A stretch of 64,000 nucleotides of DNA from Scolanthus callimorphus (taxonomy: Eukaryota; Cnidaria; Anthozoa; Actiniaria; Edwardsiidae). Shown in pieces: positions 44,399-57,626 of the stretch; position 1 is the stretch's first letter, and each line of letters starts with the position of its first letter. The stretch lies in contig CM066923.1 in the NCBI GenBank assembly GCA_033964015.1, forward strand, positions 22,183,739 through 22,247,738, in the 5' to 3' direction. The position numbers and the translations under genes are program-made. The notes beneath the pieces were generated by a model. The model searched no databases. It was not told where the DNA came from and worked only from the letters and a program-made list of their open reading frames with translations.

Positions 44399-44739
44399 TC
44401 CGTACTCAGGTGTGTTATCAGGGAGCAGACAACGATAAAAACCGTTTGCTTCAACCATCGCCACAGTAAAGGACGTCTGATAGTGGATTCTCAAAGAGAA
44501 AGACCTCCTGATCAATGCCTGGTAGTTCGTCTGGTCGATTTGTGGTATAGGTCTCGAGTTAAAGGGATGTTTTTATCCAAGTAAAAAAACACAGGGTACC
44601 CGAGCCTGATTTTCGCCAAAATTTGAGTAAAATGCCAATACTTTGAAAAAGCAAATATAAAATAGTTTCGGCTTACACCTCTTCTATTGACTTTTGCATA
44701 TCAAGAAAAGTTCGCTGTCGCAAATCTTCCTTTTTAGAA

Positions 44740-45145
44740 AATTCCGCCCAGCTTACCTTATTTGGAAGGTCTGTAAGTACTTTTCCTCATATCTTAGCGA
44801 CAAAAAGCAGGAAAATTGACCAAAACTTGCAGATACTCGAGAAACATCCTTCTCTTGGTCGGCATTTTGTTTTTACCCCCCGCCGAGGGGCCTGAGTCAC
44901 GTTTTGAACACCACAGGCAACCCGCGCGGATTTGGCATAAAACGACAGCACTTTCTTGATATGCGGCTTACCTTATTTGGAAGGTCTGTAAGTACTTTTC
45001 CTCATATCTTTAACGATAATAGCTACAGCTCTTTTGATTGCCATTTTGTTTTTTACCCCCCGCCGAGGGCCTGAGACACGTTTTGAACACCACAGGCAGC
45101 CCGCGCGGATTTGCCATAAAAACGACAGCACTTTCTTGATATGCC
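44740..45145. repeat. Diverged direct repeat (about 180-215 bp period)
   Basis: 'gcttaccttatttggaaggt' followed by 'ctgtaagtacttttcctcat' occurs at 44751 and again at 44967. 'gttttgaacaccacaggca' with 'cagcactttcttgatatg' occurs at about 44900 and 45080. Confidence 0.8.
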
Positions 45146-46419
45146 GTGATTTTGGCGATTTTTCTTTATTAATTTGACAAGAACACAAAAAGAAATCATT
45201 GGTCTATTATGTTTTGGTAACAATATCAATGATGGGTTGGCACATGATGTAAAGCGCTTCAACGTAAATTAGAAACGTTTTTGTCTATTAAACTTTGCTC
45301 AGGGGACTTAAGGCATGGGTCCATGCGGCCACGCCCTTAAAACATTCAATCACTCCTTAATTTTTGATGAATTAAAGATAGGCTTCTTGTTCTGATATAA
45401 TGTCATAGGTCTCGTCATTCTTGATAATTTTGTTGATTATTGTTCCCATGGAAGCCAATTCTTAACCTTTGACCTCATTTTAAGAAATGAAACTTCAAAG
45501 CTTCGGGAGTATCGGAAAAGTCTCTTGAAACCATCCTATGGAAATGGTAGGCTATCAGGGAGTATTTATCACTCCAATTCGATATCTTGCACAACATTTC
45601 TAAATTCGAAGTTATTAAAGGATGTCAAATTTCACAGTGTCCTAAAATAGGATTCCTAATGACATGGACATTTTCTCGAATTGGAACAGATATACCTGTG
45701 CCGTGGTGACCTTAAACACATCACGTTGTTAAATCCCCAGAGTTTGTAACTTTTGCATACCTCCCGAGGACGTTTATGAAAATAGCTTAAATGCTAGGTT
45801 CAAAGGTCACATTCCATGTTTCTATGGAAACAAAACATAAGATTTATGTATTTCATGACCGTTAACAACCTTAACCATGTTTGACAGTGGGAGAAGCAAA
45901 GCCACTGAAGATAGACCACCCCCCATGAGGAGCTTTAGGTCGCTCGTATGACGTCACATTTAATGAGCATATCTTTCATTGAGATCTGTCAACAACACAC
46001 TAAGCGGGAAGTACGAATCAGCAGAGGTGTTGCTTACTACCCCGGATCTGTCAGTAAAAGCCGGGATAGGATTGCAGAATCTATGAATTTGCATATTTCG
46101 ATCAGTAAATAAATGGCGGGATAGTGGCGGCAGTTCTCTAGTCCACGAGGTTCACTCCAATGTTACTACCGATACTACGTACAACAGGCGGTATTAGCTC
46201 GTGTAAAACATTTCATTGTAACAATGTGTGGTACGGTAAGGTTGCTATTCCCAAGTAAGTATTCCAGTGACTCAAAACTGCCTTCCTACCATAACAGACA
46301 GACAGAGCATAGTGGCGGGAAAGCTAAGGACGTATCTTTGACATGAGAGAAATGATGAATCCTTGTCAGTTTTCGCTTTTCTTTCGACTTCACCTTCACC
46401 TGCGAAGTACTTCTGTATC
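45146..46419. other. Host DNA without recognised genes
   Basis: Unique-looking AT-rich sequence. No open frame above about 60 codons with coding character and no repeat family recognised. Confidence 0.45.
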
Positions 46420-49090
46420 TAACCTAGAACCTGGAAATTGTTACGACTTTTCGCACTGAGATATCAAAAGTAAATATGCAATGGTGTCGCTTCAAACTGG
46501 GGCATTAACTTGCCTGACTTTAGCGCTTATCGAAGCCTATCAAAGGAAATGATTTACTGAAATGTATAACAAAGAATGCAATAGTGTCGCTTCATACTGG
46601 GGCATTAACTTGCCTGTATGCCTATTTCAGATGCTATATTTTGGTCGCGACTTTTGCGCTAACATATCAAAGTAATGCTTTAGAAGTTTATGCGAAAATG
46701 CAACTATAGTGTCGCTTCATACTGGGGCATTAACTTGCCTGTATGCCTATTTCAGATGCTATATTTTGGCCAAGACTGTTGCGTTAACATATCAAAGTAA
46801 TGCTAGTTAAACGTTTATGCAAAAAATGTAATTATAGTGTCGCTTCATACTGGGGCATTAACTTGCCTGTATGCCAATTTCAGATGCTATATTTTGGTCG
46901 CGACTTTTGCGCTAACATATCAAAGTAATGCTTTAGAAGTTTATGCGAAAATGCAACTATAGTATCGCTTCATACTGGGGCATTAACTTGCCTGTATGCG
47001 TATTTCAGATGCTATATTTTGGCCAAGACTGTTGCGCTAACATATAAAAGTAATGCTAGTTAAACGTTTATGCAAAAAATGTAATTATAGTGTCGCTTCA
47101 TACTGGGGCATTAACTTGCCTGTATGCCAATTTCAGATGCTATATTTTGGTCGCGACTTTTGCGCTAACATATCAAAGTAATGCTTTAGAAGTTTATGCG
47201 AAAATGCAACTATAGTGTCGCTTCATACTGGGGCATTAACTTGCCTGTATGCGTATTTCAGATGCTATATTTTGGCCAAGACTGTTGCGCTAACATATAA
47301 AAGTAATGCTAGTTAAACGTTTATGCAAAAAATGTAATTATAGTGTCGCTTCATACTGGGGCATTAACTTGCCTGTATGCCAATTTCAGATGCTATATTT
47401 TGGTCGCGACTTTTGCGCTAACATATCAAAGTAATGCTTTAGAAGTTTATGCGAAAATGCAACTATAGTGTCGCTTCATACTGGGGCATTAACTTGCCTG
47501 TATGCGTATTTCAGATGCTATATTTTGGCCAAGACTGTTGCGCTAACATATAAAAGTAATGCTAGTTAAACGTTTATGCAAAAAATGTAATTATAGTGTC
47601 GCTTCATACTGGGGCATTAACTTGCCTGTATGCCAATTTCAGATGCTATATTTTGGTCGCGACTTTTGCGCTGACATACCAAAGTAATACTTTAAAAGTT
47701 TATGCAAAAATGCAATTATAGTGTCGCTTCATACTGGGGCATTAACTTGCCTGTATGCTTATTTCAGATGCTATATTTTGGTCACGATTTTTGCGCTAAC
47801 ATATCAAAGTAATGCTTTAAAAGTTTATGCGAAAATGCAACTATAGTGTCGCTTCATACTGGGGCATTAACTTGCCTGTATGCCTATTTCAGATGCTATA
47901 TTTTGGTCAAGACTGTTGCGCTAACATATCAAAGTAATGCTAGTTAAACGTTCATGCAAAAAATGCAATTATAGTGTCGCTTCATACTGGGGCATTAACT
48001 TGCCTGTATGCCTATTTCAGATGCTATATTTTGGTCGCGACTTTTGCGCTGACATACCAAAGTAATACTTTAAAAGTTTATGCAAAAATGCAATTACAGT
48101 GTCGCTTCATACTGGGGCATTAACTTGCTTGTATGCTTATTTCAGATGCTATATTTTGGTCACGACTTTTGCGCTAACAGCGAATATCAAAGTAATGCTT
48201 TAAAAGTTTATGCGAAAAATGTAATTATAGTGTCGCTTCATACTGGGGCATTAACTTGCCTGTATGCCTATTTCAGATGCTATATTTTGGCCAAGACTGT
48301 TGCGCTAACATATAAAAGTAATGCTAGTTAAACGTTTATGCAAAAAATGTAATTATAGTGTCGCTTCATACTGGGGCATTAACTTGCCTGTATGCCAATT
48401 TCAGATGCTATATTTTGGTCGCGACTTTTGCGCTGACATACCAAAGTAATACTTTAAAAGTTTATGCAAAAATGCAATTATAGTGTCGCTTCATACTGGG
48501 GCATTAACTTGCCTGTATGCTTATTTCAGATGCTATATTTTGGTCACGACTTTTGCGCTAACATATCAAAGTAATGCTTTAAAAGTTTATGCGAAAATGC
48601 AACTATAGTGTCGCTTCATACTGGGGCATTAACTTGCCTGTATGCCTATTTCAGATGCTATATTTTGGTCGCGACTTTTGCGCTGACATACCAAAGTAAT
48701 ACTTTAAAAGTTTATGCAAAAATGCAATTACAGTGTCGCTTCATACTGGGGCATTAACTTGCCTGTATGCTTATTTCAGATGCTATATTTTGGTCACGAC
48801 TTTTGCGCTAACAGTGAACATCAAAGTAATGCTTTAAAAGTTTATGCAAAAATGCAATTACAGTGTCGCTTCATACTGGGGCATTAACTTGCCTGTATGC
48901 TTATTTCAGATGCTATATTTTGGTCACGACTTTTGCGCTAACAGTGAATATCAAAGAAATGCTTTAAAAGTTTATGCAAAAATGCAATTATAGTGTCGCT
49001 TCATACTGGGGCATTAGCTTGCCTGTATGCCAATTTTAGATGCTTTATTTTGGTCAAAACTTTTGCGCTGACATACCAAAGTAATAACTT
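46420..49090 (+). repeat. Satellite array, about 126-bp unit, about 21 copies
   Basis: Each unit carries 'gtgtcgcttcatactggggc' followed by 'attaacttgcctgtatgc', then 'tttcagatgctatattttgg' and a variable part. Two variants (with 'cgcgacttttgcgctaacat' or 'ccaagactgttgcgctaaca') alternate over part of the array, giving a higher-order period of about 253 bp (for example 46962 to 47215). The outer units are more diverged. Confidence 0.92.
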
Positions 49091-49329
49091 GAAAACAAGA
49101 TGTACATTAGGTTGATACGGCTTTTGCGCTGCGAAGTATGGCGATATATCAGTTAACACTCTCGACAGCTATCCTTTAATCCCTTATACTATCCTTCAAC
49201 AGTTTCTTTGTCTTGATGCATTTGGTATCCTGTAGTTTGGTGCTCTGAGAGCACCAAAACAGTCGGGGGTCTCAGCATAAAGCTCCTCATGAACGTTTTT
49301 GATCTGCAAATGAGACCCATGCCTTAAGT

Positions 49330-49972
49330 CCCCTGAGTTTTCGAGTGGCAAGAACACTAGCCACCGTGTAATTTTCTTTTTATTATATAGACAAAACAGA
49401 AAAAAATATTCCAAATTGATTTTCCAAGCACTTTTGTTTTGACCGATATCCTCACTATAGTGAGGATACTATAGTGAGGATACGGAAGGAATATGTCACT
49501 CAGGCCCCGGATGTAGCTTCGTTCTGCGAGTGGCATATTTCCAGTAAAACACTCGTGTCTATATAATAAAGAACGTTATGTAGTATCCGTACCGACTCCC
49601 CAAACTCGGTCAAAAGCACAGACACTAAGACACTAATTTTTCGCACAACAATCACCCGTTAAAACCCCTTCTGCCTAGGGTTAAAGAAGCTTCTAGAAGG
49701 CTGAGAAGTACTTCATGCACTATGCCAAGAGTAAACACGGAACGGTATAAGAATACATTTTTTAATAGGCTTAGTTTTAGATACAATTTAGCAATATAGG
49801 GGTGGGGGTATCTGGGCTTGTATATATATATTATAGACATTTTATAGACTTTTTTATAGACATTTTTTTATAGACTTTGTAGATATTTTTAGAATATTTT
49901 TAGAATTTTAGAATTATATAATTGGGAATTGTTTGTAACGTTCAGTATGTTTTTTTGTTGAATGAAATAAAG

Positions 49973-50007
<35 letters not shown>

Positions 50008-50130
50008 ACTGAGGGTGGTCACTGCGGTTATTACGTCCAGAAAAAGAGAGAAAGGGTGAGACGGGACCTCAGTTTATTGTCTCATCCGAAAGACGTGAAA
50101 CACAGTTCAACTCGCAATATAACCAGTTTA
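49330..50130. repeat. Dispersed repeat copy 1, interrupted by an (ATT)n-tailed insert
   Basis: 'gagtggcaagaacactagcc', 'ccaagcacttttgttttgac' and 'ggatgtagcttcgttctgcg' recur at 56675-57130 and, inverted, at 60060-60410. In this copy about 380 bp (49625-50008), ending in AATAAAG and about 12 ATT units, is inserted. The (ATT)n tail suggests a retroposon 3' end. Confidence 0.75.
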
Positions 50131-51233
50131 AACCAGTTTACATTATATTGACGGAAAAAAAAAATCGAGAAAAAGCGCACAAACGAAGGAGCTGTTATGA
50201 CGAAGTGGCCAAGATTTCGGGTTTTTCCAAGGTGGTATGATACCTCAAAAATGGAAAATTTGCAGTATTCATATTACCCAATTTATTGTGGTGCCATTGG
50301 ATTACCCTCATTGAATGGAGAAAAATGATATGGCAACAGAGCCACGCCCTCTTTATGGCAATTTCGGTATTTAACGGCCAGAGCTCTAGCTCCTTTACTA
50401 TTTACAATTCAGCCCTCAAACTTTCAGGATGTAATACCCTAATAACAGGCTTTAAACTGAACCTAAATTTGCAATGTTGTTATATTTTTCTTAGCACAGC
50501 AAACACACAATTACAAAAAAATTGTTTTTAATATTTTGTTCATTTGAAATCTGATCCTACATCAAAGTAAACTGTGTAATATGACCAGCAATGTGGTTCA
50601 GCATCTAAAGATATTATCATTCTATCACAATTCCAAATTTTATTGTAATACCTTTAATACTTTCAAGATATTTGTGTTTAAGAAATAGTGACCATCTGCA
50701 AATTAGCCTTTTGAGAAAATTAGGCTCGAAGTTTCATAACATATTTCTGTACAAGTAAATCATACACAACAGCACTCTGCCAACTTAAAACTCTCCTGCA
50801 CCATAAGTCAGTCCTTCTGCTTGCTGTTGCTTATCCCCTTTTTCTTTCTGAGTCCCCTGAGGATCTTTCTTCTCTTCTTGACTTCATCTTTCTCTTTAAA
50901 CTCTGCATTATATATTCGCTCTCTGTCTAGTCTTAGACAACCCTCTTCTGTGAACCTCCCTGGTGGTATTCCAAGGGCAGTATAAAGCTCACAAACAGTA
51001 GAGACGTCGACGGCGCGGCGTTCTCAAACCAACTGAGACTGAGACATATGCTAATGAGTTGATCTCTTATATGCGTACTACTGGGACCCAGTGCGAATAG
51101 TGCAAGCCTATCTGTCGTATCAGTCAACCGAGAAACAAAACAACAATTCCAATTTCCATTGTTTCACGGTCGACTGTAGTCCAGTCCCTGAACTCTCCTT
51201 CGCGGCTCCGGTTTGCCTGTAGGGACTGGACTG
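50131..51233. other. Host DNA, no gene seen
   Basis: AT-rich, with short ORFs without coding character. No domain, splice pattern or repeat recognised. Confidence 0.4.
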
Positions 51234-51234
51234 A

Positions 51235-51610
51235 GACCCCGTCCACACACTAACGCGGTTTCGTTTGAATCCGTATACTTTTTTATACGTTTAGGCCTTC
51301 CGTCCGCACTAACACGCTGATCGTTTTCATCGAATCCGTATGGTATAAGTTTGAAAACGCTCTCGAAAGTGAATAAAAACGAATCCGCATATACATATCG
51401 GTTTAGTGGACGGTCGAATCCGGATAAAAATGAAAACGATGACGTCAACTATACCAATTAATTTGAGACTGTCCTTGCACACGACAACACCAAATAAAAA
51501 TTGATCGTTTTTTTTGGAGCTAAAGTTGCGAATCTCCCGTCCACACTAACACGCTGCGAATCAAGTTTGAAAACGAATACTTTTGAAAACGCGTTAGTGT
51601 GGACAGGGCC
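51235..51610. mobile_element. MITE with 'GTCCACACTAACGCG' ends
   Basis: Left 'accccgtccacac..actaacgcg' and right 'cgcgttagtgtggacagggc' are inverted repeats about 375 bp apart. The inside repeats words such as 'gtccgcactaacacgctg'. No ORF of note. Confidence 0.7.
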
Positions 51611-52790
51611 TAAACTCCACCAGACGTAATACTTCCATTATTATTATTATTGTTGTTGTTGTTGTATAAATGTTATTGCAAATAGATTTTAACGATTTTT
51701 CTTAAATTAGCATTTACTTATTTTTATCATTATTACTTTGTATGTCCCCATATTAGTAACGGAGTTTCCTCCCTAGCTAAGGCGGTTTTTCTTGACATTA
51801 AATCTATCTATCCCAGTTTCGTAGTCTCCTACGCAGCCCGTGTTTTGCGTCGGTCACGCTGCGTAGGAGACTATCATTGTAGATAGTACACCAGCACTAT
51901 AGTTAATATTTGCTGTTGTTACATTATTTATTTATCATATTTCTATATTTTATATTTTTCATTCTTTTTTTTTTGGTCCCCAAATTATAGTATGGGTTCC
52001 TGCCCGAGCTTGGTGGTTTGACACAGAAATAAAGTTTCTATCTATCTATAGTTTTCGTGGCTTAGTGAATAATTCGCATCGCTGACTATGGAAGTTCTCA
52101 GGTATATTAAGGCATGGGTGTTTTTCAAAAAAATGCGAAAAATACTGAAAAAAATTCTCTAGGGTAGATAAAATATCTTCTGTAGAATGTTTTTCGTTAA
52201 GGTTGGTACACCCGGTGAGACGTTTCCTTTGATGTATTTGGTTACCATGCCAACGGGTTGCGTGACTTGTAAAAGCGTGACAAAGGCACAATTTTCTTTC
52301 AGCCCTCTGCATTCGATGGGGGTCATACCAATGGTTTCCCAATGGGTCTTATTATGACCAGTGTCGGGCGTACATTACCATTCCAACGAGGATGGGTGTC
52401 CAAGTTATCCACATTTTAAGAAAAGGAGAGGTATCATATTACATCATCACAAATAAGACTATCCTAAAAAACATTTCCAGCCATCCTCGTTGGATCAATA
52501 ATCTACACTATAATGCACTCTGGCGAACGATTTCGCTTTTCCCCATTGAATGCAGAGGCCATTTTCCTAGAAATTAAATTTAAGGTCAGAGGTCATGCAT
52601 TTGTTGCCATAGAGACCAACATTGGTGAAAATGATTGAGAATGATCAAAGGTATTCAAATGTAGATTGTTTGGATCCCTCAGAGGCATTGGTTTTGAGAT
52701 GGACCACCCCCTCAGTTTTACGTCCGCCATTTTGGATCGGGCTTCCGCCCAGGCCTTAACCTACCTGAGTTCCCGTATTTAGGTATGCAA
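51611..52790. other. Microsatellite and retroposon-tail region
   Basis: (ATT)n and (GTT)n at 51640-51665. Two tails of the type 'gacattaaatctatctatc' (51794-51812) and 'gaaataaagtttctatctat' (52027-52046) mark retroposon 3' ends. A hairpin repeat at 51815-51875 is related to 40103-40190. No gene is seen before the paralog promoter. Confidence 0.5.
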
Positions 52791-52805
52791 ATTGGAACAA
52801 GCCCT

Positions 52806-52820
52806 TCGCAACTTATATAT
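52806..52820 (+). promoter_or_regulatory. TATA box of the 52871 paralog
   Basis: CTTATATATAGTC at about 52812-52824, the same promoter word as in the 164-bp array units, about 50 bp before the ATG. Confidence 0.65.
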
Positions 52821-52870
52821 AGTCAACACAAATTCTGCCCTTAAATCTCCACAAGCTAGTTTACAAAAAC

Positions 52871-54552
52871 ATGTCTGCAATTCTGACAACCGTTTTTAAA
52901 GCCACTGTCGGCTGGCTTGTGAAGAAAGGCAAGGACAAGGTAGCTGAAGAACTTGAACATGGCGATGTAACCGAACAGAGATTCCGAAATTTGGTCGTGC
53001 GTGAAATGGATGATATCAAATCAAAGTTGGATGGCATTTCTAGAAAGGAATTGTTATCAAGTATTAGCTTTTTCCGCGAGGGAATTGTGTTATTATTCGA
53101 TGTATTTGAGAAAGTTTCACTATCTCGAACTGATAAAACAGTGGGGGATATTTCATCACTACATGGTGGCGCGACTCAGGAGCTCGCTAAATGTGGGAGA
53201 GAAATTCAGCTGAGAGACCTCGATGAAGCTGCCTTGAGAACATTAGCAAACGCAAAGAAAAGGTTCGACGACGCGCGAGTGGACGCGACAAGAGCGTTCA
53301 ACATCGAATCGTTAGATTTATCCGCTCGCATCTTAGCCATGAAATATCGTATTATGGCGACCATACTCGGAGCACTGGATAACTACATGGATGCATTTTC
53401 GACCTGTCTGGTGTGTCTTGAAGAACTACACGCCTTGCCCGAGGTCCAGAAGAACTTTAAGGTGTACTTAGAGAAGGGGTTGTTGGCAAAAATTGTAAGG
53501 AAGATCGCGTAGAAATAATCTCCACCGTTTGCCGTCTTAACTCTATGATTCATAGCGTGTTCCGACCAAAAAGTCTCCTGTGTAAGTGGCCATGCATTAG
53601 CAAGGACGGCGATGAAGTTGATCTGCTATCTGACCCACGCATCACTAAGGTTTTGATGAAAACAAACCGCGAAGGCTACTGTTCGCCGCGGCCACTTGGT
53701 GGTAAGGAAGAAGGGGAGGAAAATGGGGAATTCAATAACCCCTTTAGAGTAACGACAAATTCACAAGGGGACATTATCGTTATTGATTACTCACCAAGTA
53801 TGCTAGAGGTCAAAATATTCAACAAAAACTACAAGTTTTTGTTTGCAGTCGGGGTTCCTGGGGCAAGTGCACTACCCTTTGTAGATGTAGCAACTGATCT
53901 TGAAAATAACATTTATGTATTTGGCGTGGTTGAAGAACCGATGGATTATGACTATGTTCTTTCTGTTTTGGACAGCCATGGTAAACCCAAAACCAATATT
54001 CCATTACACGAGATTGGATTTGGGATTGAGCCCAGGTTAGCCCTAATAGGCAAGAGGGTATACATTTCCTATGAAACCATGGTGTGGGTTTGTGATCAAG
54101 GAAATATGAAACACTTTATCGACATATGGAGAGTTCCTGGTATTATAGACCCCATTTTGTCAAACAACAAACCACTCCAGCACTTAACAGACATGAGCCA
54201 ATGTAAACCTCGTATCATCGGATTAGCAGCTTCAGAAGACCGTCTACTGGTGGCAGTCGAACCGCGAGTCCACCTGCTAACAGCAAATGGTGATCACTTG
54301 AAATGCTTACAAGACGATGCCCTCTGTCCGGTACTGGCGTTCCATCATAGGAGTGGATATGCACTGATTGGCAGGAATGAAACAAATGAAATGTTTACAG
54401 TTTCAATTTACTCACCAGATGGAATATTCGTACAAAGAATCAATTGCTATTTTCCCGAAGGAAATCTAAATATTGTTATGGTTGCGATGACGGTGACTCC
54501 GGACGGACATATTGTCGCAGTTTTTGGGAATAACAAAATATTCATCTTGTAA
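52871..54552 (+). pseudogene. Paralog of the 42309 gene, one frameshift
   Basis: Nearly identical to 42309-44009 along the whole length, with the same promoter and 3' fold-back element. At about 53496 one G is missing relative to the intact copy, so the frame ends at 53512 after 213 codons. The rest (53545-54552) stays open in the other frame with few amino acid changes, so the break is recent or a sequence error. The second part contains the NHL-like repeats. Confidence 0.8.
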
Positions 54553-54604
54553 TATACGATGTGACGTTGGCAATTGGAACTGCCGGATTTTACGTACTCA
54601 GTAG

Positions 54605-54893
54605 CCTGGGAAAGCCGACACCACTTCGCGCTAGCCGAAAGAGTCTCGCGCAGAGAGCGCCTGCGCGTTCAAGCCAAACATTCCATACTGATGACGTGTT
54701 TTGACCCAGATCTGGTCAAAAGAATTGCGTGGCCAGTTTAACTTTGTTGCATCTTTTTTCGTTTTATTTGAACTCCTTACTATAAATACTGCTATAAAAA
54801 TGACATATCAATGGTCAAATTGGCCACGTAATTCTTTTAACCAGTCTGGGTCAGAATACGTCATCAGTATGGAATGTTTGGCTTGAGCGCGAG
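54605..54893. mobile_element. Fold-back element downstream of the paralog
   Basis: Same inverted-repeat words as 44058-44398; the right arm is shorter here and ends at about 54893. Confidence 0.65.
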
Positions 54894-56150
54894 TAGTGGA
54901 GGAATAGCGCTTCAGGGACAGTGTGATCATCACCTACATTTAGATTATGGAAAATACCCTCCCATCCCTCTAGGAATGACTCACACTCTATTCTAAAAAA
55001 AACAGCACCATCAGCAAACATTACAAGAATGACATCATCACCCTAATAAGGGTCACATTCTGGGTCACAAAGAATGATATCATGTGATGATAACATTAAT
55101 AATAATGGGGTCGAATACGAATATAAATATGGACGAGAAATCCTAACTGACTTTATTACACCATCAAAAGAGACATTGGGTTTATTTGTGGCTATACCAG
55201 TAATCTATTATTTTTTAGGGGGAACGCCCCACGACATTATAGCTGTATTCACAGAGACGAGTTTCCCGTCTGAGACGAGTTTCTCGCCTTGAATATGGTT
55301 CCCTGTTCTTCTGTGATCACGCGAAAACAATTTTTTTGAAGGAGAAAGTTTAGACTGATAACCTGAGCAAGTGTTTCTGAGCAGAATTGACATAAAGCAG
55401 GACCTTTTTCTGACGAGAAACTCGTCTCAGACGAGATTTACGCCTGTAAATCAAATCAAATGTATCCAAAACTTTGCATCATTGTAAGAAATCACAAACT
55501 TTCAATTCCTAAAACAGAAATTAGAAGTAGGCAGTCATATTAGGAGAAACATTCTGGCTTTCACTAATAAATGGTATTTTTTAGACGCAAATGAATGACA
55601 GGGTCACAAACCAAGCAAAACGTTTTCTTTCTTTCTTTGTTCATTTATAGCTCTAAACTAAGCTTGTTTTGAGATGAAAAACAATAACAAAAAAGATTCA
55701 TTGTTGGTATTTTTTTAGGGGTCTTTTTGTTTTATAAGGTATTTTTAGGGGGTGGATTTTTTATGTTCTGGTATTTTTTAGGGTGGTGGGCATTTTACTG
55801 TGATATCTGCTGACGCAAACAATACATTAAGCTGGGAAAGCTGTACCGTCTATGTCATTCTTGACTTTTCAGTCATCAGGAATTCATGTGAATAACAAGG
55901 AACCTCCTGAATAACAAAATATTTACAAAATGGCCGCTGGCAGTAAGAAAGGGCGAGATGCGAGCTCTTTGTTCTCTTGGGCTTCCTGTGGAAATACGTG
56001 GGTTTCCTGTGGATACGCCTCAGAGTCCAAAAGCACCTGAACTCTCCAGTCGCGGCTCCGTTGTTGGCTGTGGTCGACAACGCCGCGAAGGAGAGTTTAG
56101 GGACTGGACTAGGTCAACTGATGCGACAGATAAGACTATATGGAAACCAG
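54894..56150. other. Host DNA with a small inverted repeat
   Basis: 'gagacgagtttctcg' at about 55270 and its inverse 'gacgagaaactcgtctcaga' at about 55414 form inverted repeats. Direct 'gtattttttag' words lie at about 55710-55790. No gene is recognised. Confidence 0.4.
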
Positions 56151-56371
56151 CATTCTCGAACCCAGAGCTCCCCGGCTCGTAACCTCGCGGGGGAGGCTCT
56201 GGTGACAGCCACTGACGCATGCGCGAGATTTAATACAGAGTCGCTGAGAGAAAGGCTTTTCAGCGCATGCTCCAATGCTCAAAATCAACCAATCAGCGAC
56301 GGCCCTCAAATGGGTGTCCCCAGAGCCTCCCCTGCGAGCAGACGAGCTGGGGAGCTCTGGGTACGAGAATG
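56151..56371. mobile_element. MITE copy 2 (221 bp)
   Basis: Same family as 35558-35782, with inverted ends 'cattctcg..cccagagctc'. Flanked by an 8-bp direct repeat GAAACCAG (56143-56150 and 56372-56379). Confidence 0.85.
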
Positions 56372-56671
56372 GAAACCAGCCTTTAAGTGTGGGGGCGGGG
56401 GAGGGAAAGATTGGTCGGTATAAAATAGCTAAGATAGATAGTACGCGCGCTCTGTTTGGATGAGAGCTGTGCATTCTCACATAAACGGCACGGCAGATGC
56501 AATGCTATTTTATAAAAGCAATAAATCATTGCTTTTATATAGCATTGCATCTCAGGTCTCGGGAATCGAATATTAAATGAGAACAGGGATCAATTAAATA
56601 TCAAAACTAAATAAGGATCTGTGTGACCCAAATATATAGAGGATATTACACGGTGGCGCGAAGATATGAGT

Positions 56672-57130
56672 TTTATTTTCGAGTGGCAAGAACACTAGCC
56701 ACCGTGTAATGTTCTTTTTATTATATAGACAAACCAGAAAAATATTCCAAATTGATTTCCAAGCACTTTTGTTTTGACCAATATCCTCACTAGTGAGGAT
56801 ACACGGAAGGAATATGTCACTCACGCCCCGGATGTAGCTTCGTTCTGCGAGGTGGCATATTTCCAGTAAAACACACGATCGTGTCTATATAATAAAAAAC
56901 GTTATATAGTATCCGTACCGACTCCCCAAACTGGGTCAGCACAGGACACTGGGGGTGGTCACTTCCAGAGGGTTTATTACGTCCAGAAAAAGAGAGAAAG
57001 GGTGAGACGGGAGTTTATTGTCTCATCGGAAAGACGTGAAACACAGTTCAACTCACAATATGAACCAGTTTAAACCAGTTTACATTATATTTGACGAAAA
57101 AAAAAAGTCGCGAAAAAGCGCACAAACGAA
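56672..57130. repeat. Dispersed repeat copy 2
   Basis: Uninterrupted relative of 49330-50130, including 'ggatgtagcttcgttctgcg' and 'gaccagtttaaaccagttt'. The absence of the (ATT)n insert here shows that the insert is a later event in copy 1. Confidence 0.75.
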
Positions 57131-57626
57131 GGAGCTGTTATGACGAAGTGGCCAAGATTTGGTTTTTCCATTTAAAAACAGTCGAATACCCCGTGGGTTT
57201 TTTGGCTTATACACACTATAAACCAGGCATTGATAAGGAGCTAGGCCTTTTCTTCCAAAATCTACTATCATTAAAATTTGTTATAAAAGGCTGAAGCTTT
57301 GAAAAATCTCCCGTATCCTCCACACTTCCGGGGGACGTGACGTCACGATTGCGTCAAAGTGAGGCATTCTGGGAAATCGAACGGTGCTCAAAAAGAAATA
57401 ATACAGCAGCTTCGATCACTTACTGCTTGTTTAGAACGTTGAATTTATTCCATTTGTTTTAGAAGTAATATTACTCAATTACTGCGGTGCTCAACATGAA
57501 TTTTGTATTTCAGAGTACAAGGATTTCATGTGTATGAATTCCAAATCGCAACCCGTTGGCGTTTCCAAGGGAAAACATTTGGAACTCACTACATGATATG
57601 ATACATCACCATCGCACAGTTTTATC

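Noticed and set aside
48080..48331. ORF inside the satellite array
   Set aside because: It spans only repeat units, and neighbouring units close the same frame.
55074..55292. Host ORF near 55,100
   Set aside because: Short, with composition like neighbouring non-coding DNA, and ends in an inverted repeat.
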